The translations under genes and the position numbers were made by a program. Below are positions 48,066 to 56,970 of a stretch of DNA of 64,000 nucleotides, in pieces (positions within the stretch are counted from its first letter, which is position 1; each line of letters begins with the position of its first letter). The stretch covers positions 62,001 to 126,000 of the forward strand of contig CAJTLV010000005.1 in assembly GCA_910577435.1 (NCBI GenBank), read 5' to 3'. A model generated the notes under the pieces. The model ran no database searches, was not told where the DNA came from, and saw nothing but the letters and a program-made list of their open reading frames with translations. The DNA comes from an uncultured Christensenella sp. (GTDB taxonomy: Bacteria > Bacillota > Clostridia > Christensenellales > Pumilibacteraceae).

Positions 48066-49089
48066 TGTTACCTCCAATAAATAGATTGATTGTTTTGTCT
48101 TTTAGTCGGGCGCTGTCGCACCACTTCAAAATGCCGGTATATGAACCGATTGTGCTTCGGTCTGACAGCGTGAGCTGCTTGCCTCCGTTGACCTTACGCC
48201 GTAGCCGCTTCGTCGCCTTTTTGAGCCGCTTCTTTGTACTCGTGCGCAAAAGCGTAAAGCTGCCAAAGCTGCGGTAGCCGACATAGTCAATTCCGCGCGT
48301 CGCCACCGGGAACACTTGCCAATTTTCCTTTATCGTCAAATCGAGATTGACCGCTAAATATTCGGCAATTTCGCCGCACAATCGGTGTAGATATTCTTTG
48401 CTGTCGCTCAAGATAACGATATCGTCCATATAGCGCAAGTAGTATTTTATGCGCTTTTGTTCTTTCGCCCAATGGTCGAAATACGACAAGTAAAAATTGC
48501 CGAAGTATTGGCTTGTATAGCTTCCGATCGGTATGCCTTTCGGGTTGCCTTTGTCGTAGCTGTCCACGATATCGTCCAATAGCCACAGCAAGTCCTTATC
48601 TTTGAACTTGCGACGAAGCAATGATTTTAATATTGCTTTGTCTATGTTCGGAAAGAACTTTTTAACGTCGAGCTTCAAGCAGTAGCGCGTTCCGCTCGGG
48701 TCGTTCTCCATGTATTGGTGCATCTTCTTGAGCACTGCGTGTGTACCCTTTTGCGGCAGCGCGGCGTATGTTGTCGGTATTAGGTGTTTGCAAATTATTT
48801 CTTCGATTACTTGCATCACAGCCCATTGTATTATGCGGTCGGGGTAATACGGGAGCTCGGCAATCGACCGATGCTTGCCGTTGTCCTCTATCTCGAATAT
48901 ATGGTATTTCGACGTCGTGTAAGTTTTGTCGATAAGCATTTGTCGTATCTTTACGCAATAACCTAAAACGTCGCTGTCAACCATTTTGACCGCTTTGTAA
49001 TGTGTCTTGCCCTTTCGCGCGTTCGTGTGCGCGCGGACAATGTTGTTTATGTCTACTATTTTCTCAAATAGGTTGCCGTATCTTTTCAT
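48025..49089 (-). CDS. Reverse transcriptase of a diversity-generating retroelement
   Basis: 354 residues. Makes cDNA from the TR transcript with adenine-specific errors, which replaces VR in the target gene. RT motifs in order: KHRSIAELPYYPDRIIQWAV (about 72-91), LKLDVKKFFPNID (138-150), GIPIGSYTSQYFGNFY (185-200, the SQ form typical of DGR enzymes in place of SPLL) and the catalytic RYMDDIVIL (219-227). No intron-maturase or endonuclease domain follows, only a short basic thumb (KKRLKKATKRLRRKV). The TR ends 112 bases upstream. No clear Avd accessory gene is adjacent. Confidence 0.95.
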   Translation of the reverse strand: MKRYGNLFEKIVDINNIVRAHTNARKGKTHYKAVKMVDSDVLGYCVKIRQMLIDKTYTTSKYHIFEIEDNGKHRSIAELPYYPDRIIQWAVMQVIEEIICKHLIPTTYAALPQKGTHAVLKKMHQYMENDPSGTRYCLKLDVKKFFPNIDKAILKSLLRRKFKDKDLLWLLDDIVDSYDKGNPKGIPIGSYTSQYFGNFYLSYFDHWAKEQKRIKYYLRYMDDIVILSDSKEYLHRLCGEIAEYLAVNLDLTIKENWQVFPVATRGIDYVGYRSFGSFTLLRTSTKKRLKKATKRLRRKVNGGKQLTLSDRSTIGSYTGILKWCDSARLKDKTINLFIGGNNGKSKRVARPKAA

Positions 49090-49201
49090 AAGGCTTTTGT
49101 GTCCTCTTCGGGCTTTCGATTTCTCTACTAACTCGAATATTGAGATTTTAATATTTTGCCAAGTGGCACGGCGATTTTTACCAAAATTTTTGTATCAAAA
49201 G

Positions 49202-49319
49202 TAGGTGTGTGCCGATATTCACATTCGCATTCGACGTCGAATTGTTGCAATTGAAATAGAACGTCCCTGCATTCGTGTCATTCGAGCGATTGCCCCCGAA
49301 ATTCGGTAGATAGACGGTT
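49202..49319 (-). repeat. DGR template repeat (TR)
   Basis: 118 bases, aligned without gaps to VR (offset 183). 26 mismatches, every one at a template adenine (T on the plus strand); only 9 of 35 adenines are unchanged. In the VR reading frame TR encodes ten Asn codons (AAT/AAC), all ten of which differ in VR. It lies between the variable gene and the reverse transcriptase in the non-coding spacer. Confidence 0.97.
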
Positions 49320-49358
49320 AATCATCGCCTTAAAAAATTTATTTGTTGTACATTTCCG

Positions 49359-49382
49359 CTCTTGGGCTATCAGCCACAAAAG
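49359..49382 (-). repeat. Stem-loop at the 3' edge of VR, likely homing hairpin
   Basis: CTTTTGTGGCT / AGCCCAAGAG can form about 9 base pairs with one bulge and loop GAT, over the stop codon of the variable gene, 2 bases past the VR edge. Hairpins at this place promote retrohoming in characterised DGRs. Confidence 0.5.
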
Positions 49383-50728
49383 CAAAGGCGCGCGCCGATA
49401 ATCACATACGCATACGACGCCGAAAAGCTGCAAAGGAAACAGAACGCCCCCGCACTCGCGCCACTCGAGCGATCGCCCCCGAAATACGGCAGAAAGACGG
49501 AGCCTGTCATCATAAACGTTCTGTCGCAAAAGTACGTCGTTTCGCTCGCGCCGTACAATTTAGGGGTAAAGGCAAGCTCGTTTGTTCCAACAACTTCTTT
49601 GAAATAACTACCCGTAATACTAATGCTTATGTTCGGGAAGTTTTCATAACCGTTGCCGGTATCGTTGAAGTTACCGTCCGCAATTTTAATACCGCCACCG
49701 CCCGTTATATAGCCGTCTACCCATTGGCTAAGGTTTCCGTAGAAATCTTCAATACCCAAAAACTTTACGGTATCGTCGGCGGTCGCTCCCGCGTTCGTGC
49801 CGTAGGTCATACCTTTTGTGTCGGTCGCGCCGGTGTCGCGGTATGCGGTCGAATTATTGGTATACCCTCGACCGAGTGCCGCTTGGCTGTTTAGGTTCTT
49901 GAACATTATGATATACAGCACTTGGAGCGCGGTCAGCTTATTAAACGAAAGCTGTTCGTAACCGGTGCCGTTAGCTTGGGCGGCGGTTCTCGCCGCACCT
50001 ATCGTGATGCTGCTCGTAACTGTTTTGCCGGTCAGCGAACGGAGCTTGCCGCCGCTGTCCTTATAGCCCAAGTATGCGCCGATATAGAACTTGTCTTTAA
50101 CTTCGCCCTTGTAGCTGAATGCGTAGTCGGTGAAGCCCGCCATTAAAGCGTTCGAGATTTTAACGTCAAGATACTTTCCGTTTCGCGCTATCTTGTAATA
50201 GAACTTCGGTATCTCGATCATAACGTCGCCCGCGCTTCCGCTCGAAATGTCTGCAGTGCTTCCGTCCTCAAACTGCGCAAAATTATTCGGGTTCAGATAA
50301 CCGACAACCGCGCCGTTTTTGAACAAGCACGGTTTTATTTGGTTGAACGGGTAGCGCGTCAGCCAATCACCGCCGTTAAACGCTCCGTTGTTGCCGCTTG
50401 CCGGAAGCATACCGACCGCGTTGTCGGTGTATTCGCAACACGTTTCGGGGTTGCTGTCGGTCGTGTCTATGCGAACGCCGTATAATTCGACCACGCTCAC
50501 GCTGTTTTGCCCTTGATACGATTTTGTATAGCTCGTGCTTGTAGTATCGTCGGTGTATGTAATAACCGTGCGCGTCCATAAATAACTGCCTTGTGCCACT
50601 TCGGGTATTTCCGATTGCCAATCCGACGGCGGGGTTATTCCGTTTTCGCTTGCTGCGTAGGTAATGACGGTCGACGCTATACCGTTACCGTCTTTGCCCT
50701 TGATATTGCCTATTTTTATTCTTGCCAT
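49370..50728 (-). CDS. DGR variable tail-fibre protein (C-type lectin/sulfatase-modifying fold)
   Basis: 452 residues, likely receptor-binding tip of the virion. N-terminal GKDGNGIASTVITYAAS with SYLWTRTVITYTDDTTS is a small beta domain repeated in many Clostridia phage fibres; the middle holds FGE-like/C-lectin features (IEIPKFYYKIARNGKY; FLGIEDFYGNLSQWVDGYI); the last 40 residues are encoded by VR and carry 19 substitutions relative to TR (for example LPYFGGDRSSG versus LPNFGGNRSND). GGAGG precedes ATG 50728. The reading frame ends directly past VR, as expected. Confidence 0.93.
   Translation of the reverse strand: MARIKIGNIKGKDGNGIASTVITYAASENGITPPSDWQSEIPEVAQGSYLWTRTVITYTDDTTSTSYTKSYQGQNSVSVVELYGVRIDTTDSNPETCCEYTDNAVGMLPASGNNGAFNGGDWLTRYPFNQIKPCLFKNGAVVGYLNPNNFAQFEDGSTADISSGSAGDVMIEIPKFYYKIARNGKYLDVKISNALMAGFTDYAFSYKGEVKDKFYIGAYLGYKDSGGKLRSLTGKTVTSSITIGAARTAAQANGTGYEQLSFNKLTALQVLYIIMFKNLNSQAALGRGYTNNSTAYRDTGATDTKGMTYGTNAGATADDTVKFLGIEDFYGNLSQWVDGYITGGGGIKIADGNFNDTGNGYENFPNISISITGSYFKEVVGTNELAFTPKLYGASETTYFCDRTFMMTGSVFLPYFGGDRSSGASAGAFCFLCSFSASYAYVIIGARLCFCG
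49385..49502 (-). repeat. DGR variable repeat (VR) at the 3' end of the fibre gene
   Basis: 118 bases matching TR except at 26 template-adenine positions. Encodes residues about 409-447 of the variable protein, ending 12 bases before the stop. Variable residues include Y, D, S, L, F, I in place of template Asn. Confidence 0.97.
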
Positions 50729-50737
50729 TTCAGCCTC

Positions 50738-52081
50738 CTATGGAATTATATAATACAAATCACCCGTATCGGTGTCGTATTCAAATTGCGGGGTTTCCCC
50801 TTGATCTACAAAGTTTACATACAAGTCGCCGTTTTCTTCTACTTCAAAGGTAAACATACCCGCCGTAGCCGCTTGCACGCCGCACGCGCCCTTGTCGCCC
50901 TTTGGAGCGATAATCGTAGAGGTCTCCCCGTTCGTAAGGGTTATAGTGTAAATTCTATCGCCGTTTTCGTTTGTTCCACTTGGCGCAATAGACAAAATGC
51001 CGACACCCGTATCGCCTTTTATGCCTTGCGCGCCCGAAAGGTCGGTAAGGTATTCGTAGCCGACGGGCTTTTTAATATACAGCTTGGCGTTGTCCGCATC
51101 GTCCACGTTGCCGGTGTCGATTAGGACAAAGCCATACAGCGGCACCTCGTCCGTTGCGAATCCGGTGTTCATTGCTTCTATGCTCTCGTATGTCTTGCTT
51201 ATACGAAAGCCCACGCCCTCCGGCAAATAGAAATCGAACACGGGGTCGTTCTCCGTGCCTACGTTGACGACCTTTGCGTCGCTCTCGGGCGGCAGCGTAA
51301 CCACGTTGCCTACTTTGATAAATGCGGGCTTGCCTTGCGGTATTTTGAAATCAAGCACCGCGTCGGTTGAGGTCCCGCTATTTGTAACCGTTGCCGGTTC
51401 GGTATAATCGACCGTCGTTACCTCGCCGACCGCAATCTCGCCCGTGTTGCCTTTTTCGCCTTTCAGCTCGCTGAATTTGAGCCGCCCGTCGTCCGTCAGC
51501 GACACGCTCGGCGTGCCAACCTTGTCCGCGTCGCTGTTATCGGGCGGCTGCAGCAGCGCGTCGACGCTGTCCTCCAACTGCTCGACCTTTACGGTCATAT
51601 CGTTAAGGCGCGCTAATTCGCCGCCTATGGGGTCAACCGTCGCACCGTCCGACACGTCGCCGTCGCCGACGTTCGTCTTGTATATGCCGCTTGCAAGCCT
51701 TGTAGCGGCTTTGTCGTCGCCGTTTACTTCCGAATATGTGAATACAAGCTCAAGCTCGCCCACCGTTTCCGTGAACGCGCTCGGTAGCGGACACTCGAAA
51801 ACCATATATTTGGCGTTTTCGATCGCCGCGTTGTCGACGTACAGCATATTGTAAATGTCTTTGTTGAATTGCTTGCGGTTGCCGAACTTGTCGACCGTAG
51901 AACGAAATACCGTACATAACGGGCTTGTGGTCGGCGAACGGTTTTGCGTTACCGGGACGTAGCATTGGAGCACGACGAAGCCGTACCCGCCTTTATACAG
52001 TCGTGTTTCGGCTATCGGTATCGCCGTACCGCTCACGCCGAGCCGCACCGCTATTTTTCGTAGCTGCTGAATTTCTTTCAT
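50738..52081 (-). CDS. BppU-like phage fibre/baseplate protein with collagen-like stretches
   Basis: 447 residues. N-terminal about 125 residues (VLQCYVPVTQN, DKFGNRKQFNKDIYNMLYVD, LVFTYSEVNGDD) resemble BppU-type baseplate upper proteins, a helix (about 150-165) and then strand-rich repeats separated by Gly-X-Y runs (GEKGNTGE, GAQGIKGDTGVG, APKGDKGACGV). Such proteins build the trimeric shaft that carries the receptor-binding tip; here the tip would be the variable protein 10 bases downstream. GGAGG before ATG. Confidence 0.7.
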   Translation of the reverse strand: MKEIQQLRKIAVRLGVSGTAIPIAETRLYKGGYGFVVLQCYVPVTQNRSPTTSPLCTVFRSTVDKFGNRKQFNKDIYNMLYVDNAAIENAKYMVFECPLPSAFTETVGELELVFTYSEVNGDDKAATRLASGIYKTNVGDGDVSDGATVDPIGGELARLNDMTVKVEQLEDSVDALLQPPDNSDADKVGTPSVSLTDDGRLKFSELKGEKGNTGEIAVGEVTTVDYTEPATVTNSGTSTDAVLDFKIPQGKPAFIKVGNVVTLPPESDAKVVNVGTENDPVFDFYLPEGVGFRISKTYESIEAMNTGFATDEVPLYGFVLIDTGNVDDADNAKLYIKKPVGYEYLTDLSGAQGIKGDTGVGILSIAPSGTNENGDRIYTITLTNGETSTIIAPKGDKGACGVQAATAGMFTFEVEENGDLYVNFVDQGETPQFEYDTDTGDLYYIIP

Positions 52082-52101
52082 GAGATTACCTCCGAATTGA
52101 T

Positions 52102-52130
52102 TTGACTTTTTGGTATGAATTTTTTATAAT
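52102..52130 (+). promoter_or_regulatory. Near-consensus promoter of the SecD-like lipoprotein gene inside the tail operon
   Basis: TTGACT (52102-52107), 17-base spacer, TATAAT (52125-52130), facing away from the phage structural genes. Predicted leader of about 19 bases with GGAGG before ATG 52156. Confidence 0.85.
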
Positions 52131-52155
52131 AAAACCACCATTGGAGGCGGTTTCT

Positions 52156-52881
52156 ATGAAACGTAAAGGTGTTTTTTGTGCATTCGCTTTGCTGTGTGTT
52201 GTGTTCGCGTTCGCGCTCGTCGGGTGCGGAAGTGGCTACACAGACGAGGACGATTACGCAAACTTTGTAAAGTGGCAAGCGCGATACGAAACCGAAAAGG
52301 AGCTTGTCGGGCTGCTCCGCGAATATGATGCCGCCTATACAACATACGTGGCTTGCGTAGAGCGTGAACATTCTACGGGTAGCAATACCGCCGTATCAAT
52401 CGCTTTTGTGTTTGAGGGGCGAACTATCCTTACGGACGACAATATGCGGCGCGTTGAAACCATTTACGATGCAACCAACGGCTACGCCGTAGTTATTACT
52501 TTTGATACGGTTGGAACAGCTATATTTGCCGAATTTACAGCAAACCATATCGGTAGCATTCTCGATATTGTTGCTATTAGCGGCGGCTCTTCGTCGATTA
52601 TCTCTTCCCCGTCTATCAATGCCGCAATTACGGACGGTCGCGCTATTATTACCGGCAATTTTACCGCCGAAAGTGCAAACGATTTATCTTTACAAATCGC
52701 TTCAAAAAATGCCGAACGCATGGTACAGCAAGCAGCAGTAGCATATAACACCAAACGCTCCGAAAGCTCGACGCGTTACTCTATGCCCGAATATCTCCCC
52801 GCTTCACTCGCTGTCGAACCGCAGTATGTTGACGTATCGGCATATTTGCAAAAAGCTGAAGCTGTCGGCTTTACTGCGTAA
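52156..52881 (+). CDS. Lipoprotein moron with a SecD P1-like extracytoplasmic domain
   Basis: 241 residues, on the opposite strand to all phage genes around it. Signal peptide MKRKGVFCAFALLCVVFAFA with lipobox LVGC (Cys24), so the mature protein sits on the outer face of the membrane. Residues about 95-195 follow the SecD first periplasmic domain pattern: TILTDDNMRRVETI, VVITFDTVGTAIFAEFTANH, IISSPSINAAITDGRAIITG and NFTAESANDLSLQIASKN, where SecD has V(I)SAPxI, GGxAxIxGNFTxEEANDLA. There are no membrane helices. Its 3' end overlaps the large tail gene by 11 bases, tail to tail. A lysogeny-expressed surface protein; superinfection exclusion or interference with SecDF are possible roles, neither shown. 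Confidence 0.8.
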   Translation: MKRKGVFCAFALLCVVFAFALVGCGSGYTDEDDYANFVKWQARYETEKELVGLLREYDAAYTTYVACVEREHSTGSNTAVSIAFVFEGRTILTDDNMRRVETIYDATNGYAVVITFDTVGTAIFAEFTANHIGSILDIVAISGGSSSIISSPSINAAITDGRAIITGNFTAESANDLSLQIASKNAERMVQQAAVAYNTKRSESSTRYSMPEYLPASLAVEPQYVDVSAYLQKAEAVGFTA

Positions 52882-55800
52882 ATACCGGGTACAGCCACCA
52901 ACTGTTGAACTTCTCTGTGTCAGCTACGTCGCCCACGTTTTTGGCGATATATGCGTACTTGGACGCACCTTCTTCTTCGTATAACACTATCGATTTAACC
53001 GCGCTCGCGCTTATATTAGCCGGGCGCGTTATTCTTATCTCAATAGCGTTGCGCGAAGTGTTTACAAGTGAATACGTTACATTGTCCGCGATAATCGTTC
53101 GCGCGGTCATAGCCACGCCGTCGTCAAAAAGCGATGCTTCGGTATTTAGCAAGCACATTTTTAAGCGGTTGCTCTTTTGCCCGAAAAGGTTTGAATATGT
53201 GACGAATGTTGCGTCCTCGTGCAGTAGGTTTATTTGGTAATTGAACGACAAGGCTTCGCGGTTGTCTTTATCAAGCCCAATCGACAAGCTATCGGAAAGA
53301 TAGAATGCGCTTTCGCTCTCTGTCGGCACAAAATCTCCGCTTTCCGCAAACGGCAATCGGCGCGCTTGCGCGATCGTCCAATTTGTTTTATTGAAAAGCC
53401 GAAAGCCGAAGAGGTCCGCGCGCCCCATTACGTCGCAATATCGTACTGACTGCATCGAATAATACGCGTCGTCTTTCGTGTTGCCGGTGCCGCTGATTGT
53501 GGTGTCTATACTGTCGCCCGCCTTAAAGTTATCGTCCATGTCCCACTCGAAAACGATTGCGTTCTTCAACGGGAAGTGTAAAAGCGGAACTATAACGTCG
53601 CGGTGATCGCTGCTGTCTTTCGGACGAACCGAATTGTTGCCCGTTCGCGTAATCTCGGAGCTTGGAAATAGCTTGTTGGTTTGTATGCCGTTATGCGAAC
53701 GCAGCTTGTCAGCATTGAACCGCGTATATGCAAAATTCGGAAGCGCAAAACTTCCGTCCGCGAAAATAAGGCTTTTAGCTATGTCGCGCCACTTGCTGTT
53801 GTTGATAAATGTAGGGCTTGCCGCCGCCACGTTTTGCTTTGTCGTTAAAAGCAAAAAGTCCATAAGGCGAACTTCTCTTCGTACTTGCGACCGCTCGCTT
53901 ACTTCGTAGAAGCGCGGCTCGCTCGGTATTGTAACGATATTCGCCAATTGGTTGAAATTCTTTGAATACGTTACCTTTTGCAAGATTATGTCCGCATAGT
54001 ACTCGTTTTCGGTAGCAGTTACATAATACGGTTCGCCGTTTATCTCGACAAGGTCGCCGCTCTCCTTTTCACTTCCCGCGTCCGCGTATTCTTGGCGCTG
54101 ATATACGGCGTTGCCGACGCGTATCAGCTTGCCGAAAAGGTTTGCGGTAAAACGCTCGCTGTCGATTATTTTGTCTTGCTGCCCGAAGAACTGCTCGTGA
54201 TGCGGGTATTTCTCATACGAGCTGTTTTTCATGAAGTTTTGCAAATCCGGGCGTACTTGCGATACACGTAAGCTGTCTTGTGTCCGGTATTTTATGTGGT
54301 ATCGAATATCGTTGAATTGTATGTCGCCGCTCGCGTCGATGCCGAACAATGCGCTCAATATTGTTTTGAGCGCGTAAGGTGCGTCGTTGTTTACACTCGG
54401 CGACGCATAGTTTAGTCCTACGATTTTCGTATCACCTAACTTGTAGTACAGCGCGCACGCTTTTGACGGTCGAACGTCTATGCTTGGCGTAAGTATCGAA
54501 TAAATAGCCTCTTCGAATATCATATTGAGAGCTGAAGCTGTAACACCGCGATATGTCAAGTCGAATTCGATTATCTCTTCCAAAGGGTACTTGGCGTGTA
54601 TCTCGGCAGTATTGTTCGACACAAGGTAATTGCTGTCGCTTGTCTTTACCACGCCCCATTCGTCGACCACATTTTGCGGCGAGAATAGGTTTGTAACATA
54701 GCTGTCGTATTGCGTGAAGAACTCGGAAAGGTTGCGGCTGTTGAATACCGTTATTTTGTTGCTTTCGTCCGCTTTTTTCTTTGTCACACCGAGCTGTTGA
54801 TATTTTAGCGCGAAGCGATCCGTGCCGTCCGTCGCAAAATCAAGGCGCGGTATAGCGTGTTTATAGTAGCCGCTTTGTAAAAAAACTTCCCACAAATTCT
54901 TTTGCTCGAATATCGTTTCGTACACTGTTCGCGCGCGCAAGCTCGCTGCAGTTTCTTCGTCAATCGCAATCGGGTACTGTATTGTATCAAGTCCAACCGT
55001 GCTGTTGTTGAATATTTGCGTGTCGCAAGTCAACATTGCTTTCCGCACTAAATCGAGGCAGTTATACTTTGCAGCTTTTGCAAGGAACTTGTCGCCGTCA
55101 ACATATGATGCCAAATCCTCTACCGTAAATTTAGCGTTTACATATATCGAATTAGTGGCGACAGTAGTCATAGTACCGTTGCCGTGATATTTATTGCCAA
55201 ACAAGCCGCTCGTACTGTTCGCGAAGTTTCCGCTTTGATTGAATGCTACGTCGCATTTGCATTCATAAAATGCGGGTAGCGTGTTCCCGTTGTTTTGGGC
55301 TGTTGTGATTATTTCGTACTCGAAATACTCGCCTTGCGCTAATTGATTGTCGGTTAATACGTCGGTTTTTATTGTTATTGCCTTGCTGTCAACGCTTGCG
55401 TTTTCTTGCGATATGCGGTACGCGTTTTTATTCAAGTGGTCGCTGAATGCGTCTAGTTTGGAAATATCAGTAAATCCTAACGCGCCGTCTGCTTGGCTTG
55501 CAAATTGGAATATGATTGTGGCAAAACACGCTTGCGGCAACGAGCTTGCATCACCGCCTATACTTGACCCTTTACTGAAAGTATAAACATTTTCGTTTGC
55601 CGTGGTAGTCGGCAAGGTTGCCGGTCCGCAATTTTTTGTCGTCGTGTTTGTAGACAACAAAGTGTTTTTGCGATAATGTTTTCGTATAATTTGCGTGGTT
55701 GTTCTCACCTCGCAAATGTCCACCCACTGCCCATTTATAGCTGCTTGTGCGATTAGCGTTGGAATATTAAATAAGATTGTATTTGCTTCACCTGCGTAAT

Positions 55801-56407
55801 ACTTGTACTTAACTTTTCTTAAATCTTCGTAGTTACGCCAAACATACCTATACGAATTATTGAAGTACACCGTTGCAACTTTCCCTGCCATTACTTCGTC
55901 AACAACTGATGCCATTGATTGGTTAGTTTGTTCTGCTGCGATGTTCCCATCCTCTGCACTATTCAGATATTCCGAACCCATATCATTTATTGTATCGGTT
56001 ATGCTTTGCACCGTCTTATAGTTCAGCGTTACGTCTTGCAACTCGTATGTAAGCGCGATATTGTCAACGTGCATTCCTTGCGCTATAACCGACGCTTCGG
56101 TTAAATATATGCGATGCGTACAAATCTCGGGGCAACCCTCGTATTCTTCCACGTCGTCGTGGTCTACCACTAAATCCCAAGTTTTCGGCGTGTCGGCGTT
56201 TTGCTCGGTAATGTACCGCTCCAACCGGAATTTGGTTTTAGGCGGGAACGCGTCGCGTGATGCGCGCGGCATATTTTTCAAAATGATTTCGCCGCTGTCG
56301 AGCGTTTCGTCGAGCTTATCTTCAAGGAATATCGGCGCTACGGCGTAGTCCGTGTATTCGGTGCTTTTATGTCCGTTCTCCCATAGAAAAACGCGCCAAT
56401 AGTACAT
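52871..56407 (-). CDS. Large phage tail-tip/structural protein, unknown family
   Basis: 1178 residues, the largest phage gene here. Starts MYYWRVFLWENGHKSTEYTD; the first 250 residues are rich in strands and aromatic residues (KFRLERYITEQ; HRIYLTEASVIAQG; NIALTYELQDVTLNYKT) and look like a tail-tip or baseplate hub. The rest is mixed beta structure without coiled coil or membrane segments, so it is not a tape-measure protein. It starts by sharing a base with the previous stop (TAATG). Likely carries the fibres encoded next. Confidence 0.6.
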   Translation of the reverse strand: MYYWRVFLWENGHKSTEYTDYAVAPIFLEDKLDETLDSGEIILKNMPRASRDAFPPKTKFRLERYITEQNADTPKTWDLVVDHDDVEEYEGCPEICTHRIYLTEASVIAQGMHVDNIALTYELQDVTLNYKTVQSITDTINDMGSEYLNSAEDGNIAAEQTNQSMASVVDEVMAGKVATVYFNNSYRYVWRNYEDLRKVKYKYYAGEANTILFNIPTLIAQAAINGQWVDICEVRTTTQIIRKHYRKNTLLSTNTTTKNCGPATLPTTTANENVYTFSKGSSIGGDASSLPQACFATIIFQFASQADGALGFTDISKLDAFSDHLNKNAYRISQENASVDSKAITIKTDVLTDNQLAQGEYFEYEIITTAQNNGNTLPAFYECKCDVAFNQSGNFANSTSGLFGNKYHGNGTMTTVATNSIYVNAKFTVEDLASYVDGDKFLAKAAKYNCLDLVRKAMLTCDTQIFNNSTVGLDTIQYPIAIDEETAASLRARTVYETIFEQKNLWEVFLQSGYYKHAIPRLDFATDGTDRFALKYQQLGVTKKKADESNKITVFNSRNLSEFFTQYDSYVTNLFSPQNVVDEWGVVKTSDSNYLVSNNTAEIHAKYPLEEIIEFDLTYRGVTASALNMIFEEAIYSILTPSIDVRPSKACALYYKLGDTKIVGLNYASPSVNNDAPYALKTILSALFGIDASGDIQFNDIRYHIKYRTQDSLRVSQVRPDLQNFMKNSSYEKYPHHEQFFGQQDKIIDSERFTANLFGKLIRVGNAVYQRQEYADAGSEKESGDLVEINGEPYYVTATENEYYADIILQKVTYSKNFNQLANIVTIPSEPRFYEVSERSQVRREVRLMDFLLLTTKQNVAAASPTFINNSKWRDIAKSLIFADGSFALPNFAYTRFNADKLRSHNGIQTNKLFPSSEITRTGNNSVRPKDSSDHRDVIVPLLHFPLKNAIVFEWDMDDNFKAGDSIDTTISGTGNTKDDAYYSMQSVRYCDVMGRADLFGFRLFNKTNWTIAQARRLPFAESGDFVPTESESAFYLSDSLSIGLDKDNREALSFNYQINLLHEDATFVTYSNLFGQKSNRLKMCLLNTEASLFDDGVAMTARTIIADNVTYSLVNTSRNAIEIRITRPANISASAVKSIVLYEEEGASKYAYIAKNVGDVADTEKFNSWWLYPVFTQ

Positions 56408-56970
56408 TAGCGAACCCTCCCGGTCAATGCTGTAAAGTTTGCCCTTGCGAGCTGATATGCTTGCGAATTGCTTTGTTCGAAGCGTTCGTGCGAATATGAC
56501 CTTTCGCGCTCGGCATACTTAAAACCTAAACTTATACCAGACGAAGCCGCGCCCACAACCGCGCCGATAGCTGCGCCCCACGGACCGGCAGCCGAACCCG
56601 CCGCCGCGCCCGTTAGCAAACCTTGTCCTATGCTCAAAACGTCTGTAACCTTTTCGATCTTGCGGTTTATAATTGCTTGGTAGTTACTGTCGCCGCTTGA
56701 CCGTCCTATATCGCTGACGTAGTAGTTTATGAACTCGCGCCCGGTTTGCACAGCCGCGCTGATGCCTTGCTGTATAGCGAAGAATGTTGTCGGCGACGTG
56801 GCTTTCTTCATTTTGCTTTTGATTGTGCTGTTATAATTCAACACCTTATACAAAAGCGATTTTTCTTGTTTCTTGTTGCCGCCGCTTTCCGTGCTGTCGT
56901 CAGACCCGAATATGCCGTCGCGCGCTTTGCCGCCGTCATATACTGTAATTTTCAAATTAAGTAGTGCCAT
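56407..56970 (-). CDS. Phage virion protein with glycine/alanine-rich hydrophobic segment
   Basis: 187 residues. Middle region LLTGAAAGSAAGPWGAAIGA and VVGAASSGISLGF is a Gly/Ala-rich hydrophobic hairpin, as seen in ejected pore-forming or internal virion proteins, followed by a charged helix (YAERERSYSHERFEQSN). Overlaps the previous gene by 14 bases. Possibly a DNA-ejection protein, which would fit the absence of a tape-measure gene. Confidence 0.5.
   Translation of the reverse strand: MALLNLKITVYDGGKARDGIFGSDDSTESGGNKKQEKSLLYKVLNYNSTIKSKMKKATSPTTFFAIQQGISAAVQTGREFINYYVSDIGRSSGDSNYQAIINRKIEKVTDVLSIGQGLLTGAAAGSAAGPWGAAIGAVVGAASSGISLGFKYAERERSYSHERFEQSNSQAYQLARANFTALTGRVR

Noticed and set aside
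48025..49089. Group II intron or retron reverse transcriptase
   Set aside because: No maturase or endonuclease domain, no intron structure and no msr/msd-type repeat; the TR/VR pair settles it.
49202..49502. Reading the TR/VR pair as an ordinary duplicated repeat or CRISPR fragment
   Set aside because: Differences are confined to template adenines and one copy is inside a gene end next to a reverse transcriptase, so DGR is the only fitting explanation.
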